From the NCBI GenBank assembly GCA_965546615.1, contig CBEUVQ010000006.1:19521-83520 (forward strand): a stretch of DNA of 64,000 nucleotides, written 5' to 3'. The stretch is from CBEUVQ01 sp965546615 (GTDB taxonomy: Bacteria; Bacillota; Desulfotomaculia; Desulfotomaculales; Desulfohalotomaculaceae). Every line of letters begins with the position of its first letter. Position 1 is the first letter of the stretch. Below, in pieces: positions 8,114-15,704 of the stretch. A program made the translations under genes and the position numbers. Below the pieces are notes generated by a model. That model was not told the origin of the DNA. It saw only the letters and a program-made list of their open reading frames with translations, and searched no databases.

Positions 8114-9370
8114 TTATCTTCCCCCTAATATTGTCGGTATTTTTTCTCTTGGTATCTCCTGCTGTTCACCGTTAATCATGTTTTTCAGCGTCACAGCATT
8201 ATTCGCCAATTCATTTTCACCAATAATGGCAGCATAACGGGCATTAAGTTTACCGGCATACTTCATCTGCGCCTTTAAGCTGCGTCCCTGATAATCTTTA
8301 TCGGCAGCATAGCCAAGCTCACGCAGTTCAGCAAGCAGTTTTACCGCCGCTTGTTCTGCCTGCGGTGCAGCCGTTACTATAAACACATCCGGCTGCTGTC
8401 CGGTCGGAAAATCCGCCCCCTGCTGTTCCATCACCAGTAAAATTCTTTCCAGCCCCAAAGCAAAACCAATTCCCGGGGTTTCCGGTCCGCCGCATGATTC
8501 CACCAACCCGTTATAACGGCCGCCGCCGCCCACCGAGCTTTGGGCTCCGATTCCTTTCGCCATCACTTCAAAAGCGGTATGGGTATAATAATCCAATCCC
8601 CGCACCAAATTGTGATCAAGGATATAATCAATACCCATTATTTCCAGATTTTTTCTAACCGCAGCAAAATAATCCGCACACGATTCGCAAAGGGTATCCA
8701 GCATTGTCGGAGCACCGGCCGCCAGCTGCCCGCATTTTTCGTTTTTGCAGTCTAAAATGCGCAGCGGGTTGCGCTCAAAGCGCTGCTGACAAGTTTTGCA
8801 AAAATGATCCAAGTTCGGCCTGAAGTAATCCTGCAAACGTTTTCTCATTTTTACCCGGCATTCCGGACAGCCCAGGCTGTTGATATGCAGTTCCAAACCT
8901 TGAAGACCCAAACGTTGGTACACTTTCATCGCCATATCGATCACTTCGGCATCCAATGCCGGGTTGTGTGCTCCCAGCACTTCTACACCAAATTGGTGAA
9001 ACTGACGATAACGACCGGCCTGAGGGCGATCATAACGAAACATTGGACCAATATAGTAAAGTTTTACCGGCTGCGGTCCGGCGTAAAGTTTATTTTCAAG
9101 ATAGGCCCTGACCACTGAAGCAGTACCTTCGGGACGCAGCGTAATACTGCGGTCTCCACGATCTTTAAAAGTGTACATCTCTTTCTCGACAATATCGGTT
9201 GTTTCTCCTACCCCGCGCTGAAATAGTTCGGTATGTTCAAAAATTGGAATGCGGATTTCCCTGTAACCGTAAACGCGGCAGATATCCCTAATGACTCTTT
9301 CTATGTACTGCCATTTTTCAACATCTCCGGGGACAATATCATTGGTGCCCCGAGGTCTGGTTGTAAGCAC
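8114..9370 (-). CDS. hisS: Histidyl-tRNA synthetase
   Basis: Class II synthetase, 418 residues with the start chosen here. Motif 1 region RPRGTNDIVPGD, motif 2 MFRYDRPQAGRYRQF, the histidine-specific motifs LVRGLDYYTHTAFEV and SSVGGGGRYNGL, and a C-terminal anticodon-binding domain are present. The open frame continues upstream to 9460, but that part is the T-box terminator read as protein; a GTG at 9370 with AGGTGAT about 9 nt upstream gives the normal N-terminus. First gene of the hisS-aspS operon. Confidence 0.95.
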   Translation of the reverse strand: MLTTRPRGTNDIVPGDVEKWQYIERVIRDICRVYGYREIRIPIFEHTELFQRGVGETTDIVEKEMYTFKDRGDRSITLRPEGTASVVRAYLENKLYAGPQPVKLYYIGPMFRYDRPQAGRYRQFHQFGVEVLGAHNPALDAEVIDMAMKVYQRLGLQGLELHINSLGCPECRVKMRKRLQDYFRPNLDHFCKTCQQRFERNPLRILDCKNEKCGQLAAGAPTMLDTLCESCADYFAAVRKNLEIMGIDYILDHNLVRGLDYYTHTAFEVMAKGIGAQSSVGGGGRYNGLVESCGGPETPGIGFALGLERILLVMEQQGADFPTGQQPDVFIVTAAPQAEQAAVKLLAELRELGYAADKDYQGRSLKAQMKYAGKLNARYAAIIGENELANNAVTLKNMINGEQQEIPREKIPTILGGR

Positions 9371-9397
9371 GAATAAATCACCTGTCTTTCTGAAATA

Positions 9398-9650
9398 TAA
9401 AAAACCGTCCCCAGCTATGCAATCAGCATACCCAGGGACGGGATTTTCCCGTGGTGCCACCCTGCTTGAACTACAAGTTCCACTTTTACAGGCCGTAACG
9501 GTGCCTACCGGGCATACTTAATAGATTTGCTAATCGTTCAGCAGCCACTCCCGGGTGTTTTTCAACGCATTTTCTGCAGACGGGCTCGCAGTCTATGACC
9601 CATCCTCCCTGAACAGAAGGTTGTACGCCTACCCTTCCCGATCATCGATT
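9398..9650 (-). promoter_or_regulatory. T-box leader of hisS-aspS
   Basis: Minus-strand leader with the diagnostic T-box AGGGTGGCACCAC at 9450-9463, which can pair with uncharged tRNA, and a competing terminator hairpin at 9405-9441 (CCGTCCC...GGGACGG) followed by a run of T at 9398-9404. Stem I-like sequence with GGGAGTGGCTGCTGAAC precedes it. A CAC triplet at 9555-9557 sits where a His specifier would be expected, but I could not fold stem I well enough to be sure. Low charged tRNA should switch on both synthetases. Confidence 0.88.
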
Positions 9651-9673
9651 TAAACACATTTAATACTAAAGAG

Positions 9674-9702
9674 ATTTTAATAAAACCATTGTTATTTGTC
9701 AA
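9674..9702 (-). promoter_or_regulatory. Sigma-A promoter of the hisS-aspS leader
   Basis: Minus-strand TTGACA (9697-9702), 17-bp spacer and TAAAAT (9674-9679), overlapping the last codons of the anti-sigma gene. Confidence 0.7.
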
Positions 9703-10648
9703 CAATTCGCGAAATCATTTCCGCAAATGATGCATCGGGTTGGATTAGCTGTCCGGCAAAAACTTCCTCACCGCAGGCCACATTGTCTTCTAAATTATAA
9801 TGCAGCGTAAATATAATGCCTTGACTTAACTTCAGCTTGATTTGATAATCAGCACTTATCATACTGCCGGTATCTTCACCGATAATTACCGCCATATTGA
9901 TGGCAGCAGCCAACTTTGTCAATGTTTCTTGTTCACTGCTGTCAATAAGATAACGCTCACCGTTTTGAGCAATTATTTCACTTTGAACCACTTGTTCCGG
10001 TGGAATAACCGGCATAACCGGCGCCATGAGAGCTGCCGCTTTATCCGCAGCTCTGCTGTCGGTGCTACCCCCCTGCTGCGGCGGCGCTTCTTCAACTGCG
10101 GGAATGCCTTCATCTGCTTTTTTGACCTGCATCTGAACATTTGGAGCGGATTCTTTCAATAAAGGCACTTCTGCTGTCGGCTGTGGGGCATTTTTCTCCT
10201 GGGCAGCCGGCTTATCTGCTTTATTAGTTTCCATTTCTCTTCCTTCATATGATTGTTCAGCTGTTTGATCACTTTTATTAGCTGCAATCAGCGCTTGATT
10301 ATTTTGCCGTAATGCTTCTTCTGACACCGAAGCGTTATTAAAGAAATCACCAAATATTCCTATGCTCACTGCCAATACCGGCACCAATACCAATGCTGCC
10401 CGTAAAAAGTAATTTTTTTTAGGTTTAATGCTTAAAAGTGACTTTTCCAGGTTTTCTTCAAACATCGGCGGAAGTTCAATACTTTTATTGAATTGATATA
10501 AATTGTCGGTTACTTGCTGCAGTAATATATATTTTTCCCGGCATTGTCGGCATTTTTTCAGATGACTATTGACCGCTTCCGCTTCTTCAGCCGGCAGTTC
10601 ATTTAGCAAATAGTCGGTCAGCAATTTTGAAACTTCAGCACAGGTCAA
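9692..10648 (-). CDS. Membrane-anchored anti-sigma factor with zinc-finger (zf-HC2) domain
   Basis: Likely holds the ECF sigma factor encoded just upstream at the membrane until a signal arrives. The N-terminal 60 residues carry the anti-sigma zinc motif (Cys near 3, then HLKKCRQC with His and two Cys). A single transmembrane helix rich in Leu, Val and Ala follows near residues 100-120, and the C-terminal 190 residues are extracellular: a low-complexity Glu/Ala/Pro/Gln linker and a small folded tail. The TTG start at 10648 has GGGGGTGA five bases upstream; the frame also opens at a GTG at 10657. Overlaps the sigma gene by 14 bp, the usual translationally coupled arrangement. The sensed signal is unknown. 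Confidence 0.85.
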   Translation of the reverse strand: MTCAEVSKLLTDYLLNELPAEEAEAVNSHLKKCRQCREKYILLQQVTDNLYQFNKSIELPPMFEENLEKSLLSIKPKKNYFLRAALVLVPVLAVSIGIFGDFFNNASVSEEALRQNNQALIAANKSDQTAEQSYEGREMETNKADKPAAQEKNAPQPTAEVPLLKESAPNVQMQVKKADEGIPAVEEAPPQQGGSTDSRAADKAAALMAPVMPVIPPEQVVQSEIIAQNGERYLIDSSEQETLTKLAAAINMAVIIGEDTGSMISADYQIKLKLSQGIIFTLHYNLEDNVACGEEVFAGQLIQPDASFAEMISRIVDK

Positions 10649-11174
10649 TATAATCACCCCCTAATTTACTGTCAGGCGCCATAGCCGTTTTGAGTTTGTT
10701 TAATGCTCGATGCAGCCGGGATTTTACTGTCCCTACCGGTGTATTCAGCGTGGTTGCAATGTCATTTAAAGTCATGTCTTGAAAAAAACGCAAAACTACC
10801 ACCGCCCGATGCTGTTCATCCAACTCAGCTAACGCACGGGAAACATCAAGTTTAGCATCGCTGTTGTTTTCCACTATATCCGGCAGCCAAATATTCTCTA
10901 CCGGTGTGGTGCGCTGCCGCTGTCGTAAGATATCCACACAACGATTGACTAAAATGCGGTACAACCAGCTTTTGAACTGCTGCGGTTGACGCAATTTGCC
11001 AACATCGCGGTATGCTTTCAGCAGTGTTTCCTGCACGGCATCAGCGGCATCATGTTCATTAGAGAGCATGCCGAAAGCAGTGCGGTACATCCCATCATGA
11101 AATTGTTTGCTTAATTTTAAAAAAGCTGCGGCATCTCCCTTGGCAGCCTTCTTAACCAGTAATTCGTTAATCAT
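10635..11174 (-). CDS. ECF-family RNA polymerase sigma factor
   Basis: Alternative sigma factor of 179 residues. Region 2 (FHDGMYRTAFGML through DAADAVQETLLKAYRD) binds core polymerase and the -10 element; region 4 (MTLNDIATTLNTPVGTVKSRLH) is the helix-turn-helix that reads the -35. Regions 1 and 3 are absent, which defines the ECF group. It precedes and overlaps its anti-sigma gene. It most resembles SigW/RpoE-like members; the regulon cannot be deduced here. An AGGATGA ribosome site precedes the ATG. Confidence 0.92.
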   Translation of the reverse strand: MINELLVKKAAKGDAAAFLKLSKQFHDGMYRTAFGMLSNEHDAADAVQETLLKAYRDVGKLRQPQQFKSWLYRILVNRCVDILRQRQRTTPVENIWLPDIVENNSDAKLDVSRALAELDEQHRAVVVLRFFQDMTLNDIATTLNTPVGTVKSRLHRALNKLKTAMAPDSKLGGDYIDLC

Positions 11175-11308
11175 CTAATCATCCTAACCCGTTTTCTTGC
11201 TTTTTTCTGCCTTACTTAATTAGGCGTATCAGCAGCACAAAAAGTTCTGAAAATCATTCCTAAAATTTTTATCAGCATCTCGCTCTTAAAAAAAGATACA
11301 TCTTTGGT

Positions 11309-11314
11309 TATAAT
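11309..11314 (+). promoter_or_regulatory. -10 element ahead of the DUF896 gene
   Basis: A perfect TATAAT lies 21 bp upstream of the TTG start. No clear -35 is visible at 17 bp. Confidence 0.45.
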
Positions 11315-11334
11315 AGGGTATTGAGGTGATATTT

Positions 11335-11550
11335 TTGATAACCAAGGAAATGATAGACCGCATTAATATTTTAGCCCACAAACAGCGCAGCACAGGTTTA
11401 ACTGAGGAAGAAAAAAAAGAACAGCACCAGCTGCGGAAACAATACTTATCCGCGATTCGCAAGCAGGTAATCGATCAATTGGAAGCGGTAAAGAAGGCAC
11501 AAAACGGCAGCTGTTCCTGCGGCTGCGATCACAAACATCACCATCACTAA
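11335..11550 (+). CDS. DUF896 (YnzC-like) small protein with His/Cys-rich tail
   Basis: A 71-residue helical-hairpin protein of the DUF896/UPF0291 family (B. subtilis YnzC), whose members are cytoplasmic and of unclear function. The family signature INILAHKQRSTGLTEEEK is present near the N-terminus. The end, CSCGCDHKHHHH, has three Cys and five His and could bind metal; this tail is not part of the family core. The TTG start at 11335 follows GAGGTGAT; the GTG at 11326 lies inside that ribosome site. It is 19 bp upstream of the HAD gene. Confidence 0.82.
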   Translation: MITKEMIDRINILAHKQRSTGLTEEEKKEQHQLRKQYLSAIRKQVIDQLEAVKKAQNGSCSCGCDHKHHHH

Positions 11551-11569
11551 CCGAAAGAGGTACAGTTTA

Positions 11570-12292
11570 ATGTTTAAAGCTGTTTTGTTTGACTTAGATG
11601 GCACACTGCTGCCGCTGGATATGGATATTTTTATGGCGGAATATTTTAAAAAGCTCACCGCTGATTTTATCGAGCACTATCCACCCGAAGAATTTGAGAG
11701 CTATATTTGGGAAGCAACTAAAGCAATGGTTAAAAATAATCAGCCGGATAAAACCAATCAGGAAGTATTTATGCAGACTTTTTTTCCGCTGGTTAAACAT
11801 ACCGAAGAAGAACTGATACCAATATTTGATAATTTTTACGCTGCCAAGTTTAACGAACTGAAGCAGTTTACCTCCCCCAGCCCGCTGGCGAGAAAAATTG
11901 TGGAAACTTTAGCTGCCAAAGGATATCGATTGGTACTGGCCACTAATCCGATATTTCCTCTTGCCGCCACCAATGCCCGTATGCGCTGGGCGGAAATTGC
12001 CGATTTGCCTTGGGAATTAGTTACCACCTATGAGAACAGTCATTTTTGCAAACCTAATCCCGCTTATTTTGCAGAAATTCTCCGACAGCTAAACTTAATG
12101 CCGAAAGAAGTACTGGTTGTCGGCAATGACACGTTGGAAGATTTAGCTGCCGACAAACTGGGAATTAAAACTTACCTGGTTACCGACTGCTTAATTGACC
12201 GCGGAAATTCACCTTTTAAACCGAGCGCCGTCGGTACAATGACAGACTTATACCAAGCTGCACAAAATGATTTTAAAGGCGTCTTTGCATGA
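11570..12292 (+). CDS. HAD-superfamily hydrolase (phosphatase)
   Basis: Cytoplasmic phosphatase of unknown substrate, 240 residues. Motif I DLDGTL near residues 8-13 contains the nucleophile Asp and the acid/base Asp; motif II LATNP, motif III Lys in KPNP, and motif IV VVGNDTLEDLAAD complete the site. The cap is helical and inserted after motif I. It overlaps the GlpP reading frame slightly (stop at 12292, GlpP start at 12319), suggesting cotranscription, and could perhaps act on glycerol metabolites such as glycerol phosphate, but that is guesswork from position. Confidence 0.82.
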   Translation: MFKAVLFDLDGTLLPLDMDIFMAEYFKKLTADFIEHYPPEEFESYIWEATKAMVKNNQPDKTNQEVFMQTFFPLVKHTEEELIPIFDNFYAAKFNELKQFTSPSPLARKIVETLAAKGYRLVLATNPIFPLAATNARMRWAEIADLPWELVTTYENSHFCKPNPAYFAEILRQLNLMPKEVLVVGNDTLEDLAADKLGIKTYLVTDCLIDRGNSPFKPSAVGTMTDLYQAAQNDFKGVFA

Positions 12293-12318
12293 TAAAGCCA
12301 AAATATGGAGATGGTAGA

Positions 12319-12885
12319 ATGAGCTTTACAGAAAAACTGGGAAAAGTAGGCGCAGCTGTTCGCCGGAAAGAAGATTTTGAAGAAGTTATTCGTCATCCCA
12401 ATATTAAAATGGTTTTTCTTTTAGGTGGAGACATAAATTATCTGACTTCGTTAGTAAAAAAAGTCAGAGCAGTTGATAAAGCTTTATTAGTCCACATTGA
12501 TTTAATGGACGGTATCGGCAAAGACAGATCGGGAATACATCTGCTGAAAAGAATTGGTGTCCATGGAATCATTACCACAAAAGCCAATTTGGTAAGAAGC
12601 GCCAATGAAGAAAATATGTGGGTTGTACAGCGCTTTTTTATAGTGGATTCCGAATCATTAAAAACTGCCATAAAGGTAGCCAGCAACGTAAAACCTACTG
12701 CGGTGGAAATTCTGCCGGCAATTGTGCCCAGAGATATTGTAATGGAAATGAAACAGCACCTAAATCTGCCTATCTTCGGAGGCGGCTTGTTGAAAAGCGT
12801 TGAAGATGCCAAAAGAGCTCTGGCAAACGGAATGGACGCAATATCAACCAGCCGCAGAGATCTATGGAATATTGTTAATTTTTAA
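12319..12885 (+). CDS. glpP: Glycerol uptake operon antiterminator GlpP
   Basis: RNA-binding regulator that, with glycerol-3-phosphate bound, prevents termination in glp leader transcripts. The protein has a TIM-barrel-like fold; signature segments are VFLLGGDI, LLVHIDLMDGIGKDR, GIITTKANLV and PIFGGGLLKS. 188 residues with the ATG at 12319, chosen because GGAG lies nine bases upstream; the frame opens earlier at 12289 and overlaps the HAD stop. The gene sits immediately upstream of a leader with two terminators and the glpFK genes, as expected for its target. Confidence 0.92.
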   Translation: MSFTEKLGKVGAAVRRKEDFEEVIRHPNIKMVFLLGGDINYLTSLVKKVRAVDKALLVHIDLMDGIGKDRSGIHLLKRIGVHGIITTKANLVRSANEENMWVVQRFFIVDSESLKTAIKVASNVKPTAVEILPAIVPRDIVMEMKQHLNLPIFGGGLLKSVEDAKRALANGMDAISTSRRDLWNIVNF

Positions 12886-12902
12886 AAAAGTGAATATTAT
12901 TC

Positions 12903-12932
12903 TTGACAGCAAGAATATTTGTAATGTACTAT
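12903..12932 (+). promoter_or_regulatory. Promoter of the glpF leader
   Basis: TTGACA (12903-12908), 18-bp spacer, TACTAT (12927-12932). The transcript starts near 12940, some 380 nt before glpF. Confidence 0.65.
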
Positions 12933-12992
12933 ATTAACAGATAATTCATAATCCCTTAACAATTTGATAACAGTTCAGGAGTAACGGAGATT

Positions 12993-13039
12993 AACCCCTA
13001 ATAGACTTTTAATTATTGTCTGTTTTTTCGGGGTTTTTT
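12993..13039 (+). terminator. First terminator in the glpF leader
   Basis: AACCCC (12993-12998) pairs with GGGGTT (13030-13035), with an inner AGAC/GTCT stem, followed by TTTTTT. Confidence 0.7.
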
Positions 13040-13070
13040 ATTTGCTCCTTTGGCATGGAGATACGGAGGC

Positions 13071-13128
13071 GACCGATTTGTACATTCTTAACCTTTAAGA
13101 ATGTGCTGAATCAGTCGTCTTTTTTTTT
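13071..13128 (+). terminator. Second terminator in the glpF leader
   Basis: A long stem: core ACATTCTTAA/TTAAGAATGT (13082-13103) extended by GACCGATT/AATCAGTC (13071-13116), followed by nine T. Confidence 0.8.
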
Positions 13129-13317
13129 CTATTACCCCTTTATATCGATTGGATATAGACTGGCTAGATTGTTGGCGCGCCTTATTAAAATCATTAAAGG
13201 AGGGATTAACTAACTAAAAATACAGGTAAATTTTTTCAATGAAATAATTGAATATTCTTGTTAGAATTAAGCTGTTGATCTCTGTTTTAATTATTACTTT
13301 AATTAGGAGGTTAAACT

Positions 13318-14028
13318 ATGACACCATTTTTAGCGGAAATCATTGGAACAATGCTGTTAATTATATTTGGCGGCGGTGTAGTTGCCGGTGTAGTACTGAA
13401 AAAATCCAAAGCGGAAAACAGCGGTTGGATTGTAATCACTGTCGGCTGGGGGTTAGCGGTTGCACTGGCGGTATACGCCACAGGTAATTTCAGCGGTGCT
13501 CACCTAAATCCGGCGGTAACGATAGGTTTGGCATCAATCGGTCAGTTCCCTTGGGCTGATGTACCCGGTTACATTGTGGCTCAGTTTATCGGTGCTATTA
13601 TCGGTGCAGCCGTGGTATGGCTGCATTATCTTCCTCACTGGGAAGCAACTGATGATCAAGCGGCAAAGCTGGCTGTGTTTTCCACCGGCCCCGCTATTCG
13701 CCACACCTTCGGCAACTTAATGAGTGAAATAATCGGTACATTTATCCTGGTTTTAGGAATTTTAGCAATAGGTGCCAATCAGTTAGCTGACGGTTTAAAT
13801 CCGCTGCTGGTAGGTCTGTTGATTGTAGCCATCGGTGTTTCATTAGGCGGCACCACAGGTTACGCCATTAACCCGGCCCGCGATCTTGGTCCGCGTATTG
13901 CTCATGCCATACTCCCCATTGCCGGAAAGGGCAGTTCTGATTGGGGCTATGCCTGGATTCCCGTTGTAGGGCCAATTATCGGCGGTGTGTTAGGTGCACT
14001 GTTCTACGCAAAAGTTTTTGGTATTTAG
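13318..14028 (+). CDS. glpF: Glycerol uptake facilitator GlpF (aquaglyceroporin)
   Basis: Membrane channel for facilitated glycerol entry, 236 residues with six transmembrane helices and two half-helices. The two signature motifs are intact: AHLNPAVTIG near residue 64 and YAINPARDLGPR near 182; the Asp after the second NPA identifies the glycerol-conducting branch. Start ATG follows AGGAGG by seven bases. It heads the glpFK-ABC genes and is controlled by the double-terminator leader. The next gene, 56 bp on, phosphorylates the imported glycerol. Confidence 0.95.
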   Translation: MTPFLAEIIGTMLLIIFGGGVVAGVVLKKSKAENSGWIVITVGWGLAVALAVYATGNFSGAHLNPAVTIGLASIGQFPWADVPGYIVAQFIGAIIGAAVVWLHYLPHWEATDDQAAKLAVFSTGPAIRHTFGNLMSEIIGTFILVLGILAIGANQLADGLNPLLVGLLIVAIGVSLGGTTGYAINPARDLGPRIAHAILPIAGKGSSDWGYAWIPVVGPIIGGVLGALFYAKVFGI

Positions 14029-14084
14029 TTTTCTATATCTAATGCAGGGTAGCTTAATAAAATATCCATAAGGAGCGTGGGAAC

Positions 14085-15587
14085 ATGGATAAAAAATATG
14101 TTATGGCACTGGATCAAGGTACTACCAGCTGCCGCGCCATTCTTTTTGATAAAAACAGCAATATTGTAGCGGTTGCTCAAAAGGAGTTTACACAAATCTA
14201 TCCTAAGGCAGGCTGGGTGGAGCACAATGCCGAAGAAATTTGGAGCACCCAGTACGGTGTAATTGCCGAGCTGTTAGCTAAAACAGGCATTAATACAGAA
14301 GAAATAGCAGCAATTGGTATTACCAATCAGCGGGAAACAACTGTGGTATGGGATAAAGAAACCGGCAAACCGGTACACAACGCCATAGTATGGCAGTGTC
14401 GGCGCACAGCTTCAATCTGTGATGAACTGAAAGCAAAGGGTTACACAGAAACATTCAGAAATAAAACCGGTTTGGTAGTGGATGCTTATTTTTCCGGCAC
14501 CAAAGTTAAGTGGATATTAGACAATGTTCCGGGTGCACGGGAAAAAGCAGAAAACGGCCAGCTCCTTTTTGGTACAATAGATACTTGGTTGGTATGGAAG
14601 CTAACAAACGGACAGGTGCATGTAACAGATTATTCAAATGCCTCCCGTACGCTGATGTATAACATTCGCGAGCTTTGTTGGGACAAAGAACTGCTGGAGA
14701 TACTGAACGTACCTGCTTCTATGCTGCCTGAAGTAAAACCTTCCAGCGCGGTTTATGGTTACACTGACGAAGAAAAATTCTTCGGTCACTCAATACCTAT
14801 TGCCGGTATAGCCGGTGATCAGCAGGCAGCACTATTTGGCCAAGCCTGCTACCAGCCCGGTATGGCTAAAAACACTTACGGCACCGGCTGTTTTATGTTG
14901 ATGAATACCGGCGATCAATTATTCAATTCTAAAAACGGTCTGCTCACCACCATTGCTTGGGGTATTGACGGCAAAGTTGAATATGCTTTGGAAGGCAGTA
15001 TCTTTATCGCCGGTGCTGCCATACAATGGCTGAGAGACGGACTGAAAATCATTGAAGAGGCACCGGACTCCGAGTATTTTGCCGGTAAAGTTGAAGATAC
15101 CGACGGTGTTTACATGGTTCCGGCATTTGCCGGATTGGGTGCTCCGCATTGGGATATGCGGGCCAGAGGTGCCATTGTAGGCTTAACCCGCGGTACCACC
15201 AAAGAACACTTGATCAGAGCGACTTTAGATTCTTTGGCTTATCAGACCAAAGACGTGTTGGGCGCAATGGAAGCTGATTCCAATATTCAGCTGAAAGCAC
15301 TTAAAGTTGACGGCGGTGCTGTCGCAAACAACCTGTTAATGCAGTTCCAAGCAGACATTTTAGGTGTGCCTGTAGAAAGACCTAAAGTAATTGAAACAAC
15401 CGCACTGGGTGCTGCTTACCTTGCCGGCTTAGCTGTTGGTTTTTGGAGCAGCAAAGAAGAATTAGCAGAACGCTGGCAGTTGGATCGCCGTTTTGAAGCA
15501 GCAATGGAAGAAGATCGCAGAAACAAGCTCTACAAAGGCTGGCAGCGGGCAGTAAAACGTTCTATGGAATGGGAAATTGACGAATAA
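14085..15587 (+). CDS. glpK: Glycerol kinase
   Basis: Phosphorylates glycerol to sn-glycerol-3-phosphate with ATP in the cytoplasm, trapping it inside the cell. 500 residues, the normal FGGY kinase length. DQGTTSCRAILFD near the N-terminus is the phosphate loop, GDQQAALFGQ the FGGY signature region, and KVDGGAVANN the C-terminal nucleotide-binding segment. AAGGAG lies upstream of the ATG. A strong terminator follows, which should lower expression of the downstream dehydrogenase genes relative to glpFK. Confidence 0.97.
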   Translation: MDKKYVMALDQGTTSCRAILFDKNSNIVAVAQKEFTQIYPKAGWVEHNAEEIWSTQYGVIAELLAKTGINTEEIAAIGITNQRETTVVWDKETGKPVHNAIVWQCRRTASICDELKAKGYTETFRNKTGLVVDAYFSGTKVKWILDNVPGAREKAENGQLLFGTIDTWLVWKLTNGQVHVTDYSNASRTLMYNIRELCWDKELLEILNVPASMLPEVKPSSAVYGYTDEEKFFGHSIPIAGIAGDQQAALFGQACYQPGMAKNTYGTGCFMLMNTGDQLFNSKNGLLTTIAWGIDGKVEYALEGSIFIAGAAIQWLRDGLKIIEEAPDSEYFAGKVEDTDGVYMVPAFAGLGAPHWDMRARGAIVGLTRGTTKEHLIRATLDSLAYQTKDVLGAMEADSNIQLKALKVDGGAVANNLLMQFQADILGVPVERPKVIETTALGAAYLAGLAVGFWSSKEELAERWQLDRRFEAAMEEDRRNKLYKGWQRAVKRSMEWEIDE

Positions 15588-15614
15588 TAATTTGATATCG
15601 GCATGAGATAAGGA

Positions 15615-15661
15615 GAAGCCAACAGTACTGGGAAGCACTTCCTGTATTGTTGGCTTCTTTT
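15615..15661 (+). terminator. Terminator between glpK and glpA
   Basis: Hairpin GAAGCCAACA (15615-15624) with TGTTGGCTTC (15648-15657) and a short T run. It lies within the operon, so it either attenuates or marks a second transcription unit. Confidence 0.75.
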
Positions 15662-15704
15662 ACCTATTTAAGAAAATGTAATTATAGTCAGCGGAGGTTA
15701 TATT

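Larger units (their letters stand above)
12940..13317 (+). promoter_or_regulatory. glpF leader with two GlpP-type antitermination units
   Basis: No gene in this stretch. A 12-nt motif GGAGTAACGGAG (12978-12989) precedes a first terminator, and a near copy GGAGATACGGAG (13057-13068) precedes a second. The repeated motif is the natural candidate for the GlpP binding site. The remaining 190 bp before glpF hold only weak AT-rich inverted repeats and the AGGAGG of glpF. Confidence 0.6.

Noticed and set aside
9371..9460. N-terminal extension of HisRS
   Set aside because: This part of the reading frame is the T-box terminator; the GTG at 9370 with its ribosome site gives the conserved N-terminus.
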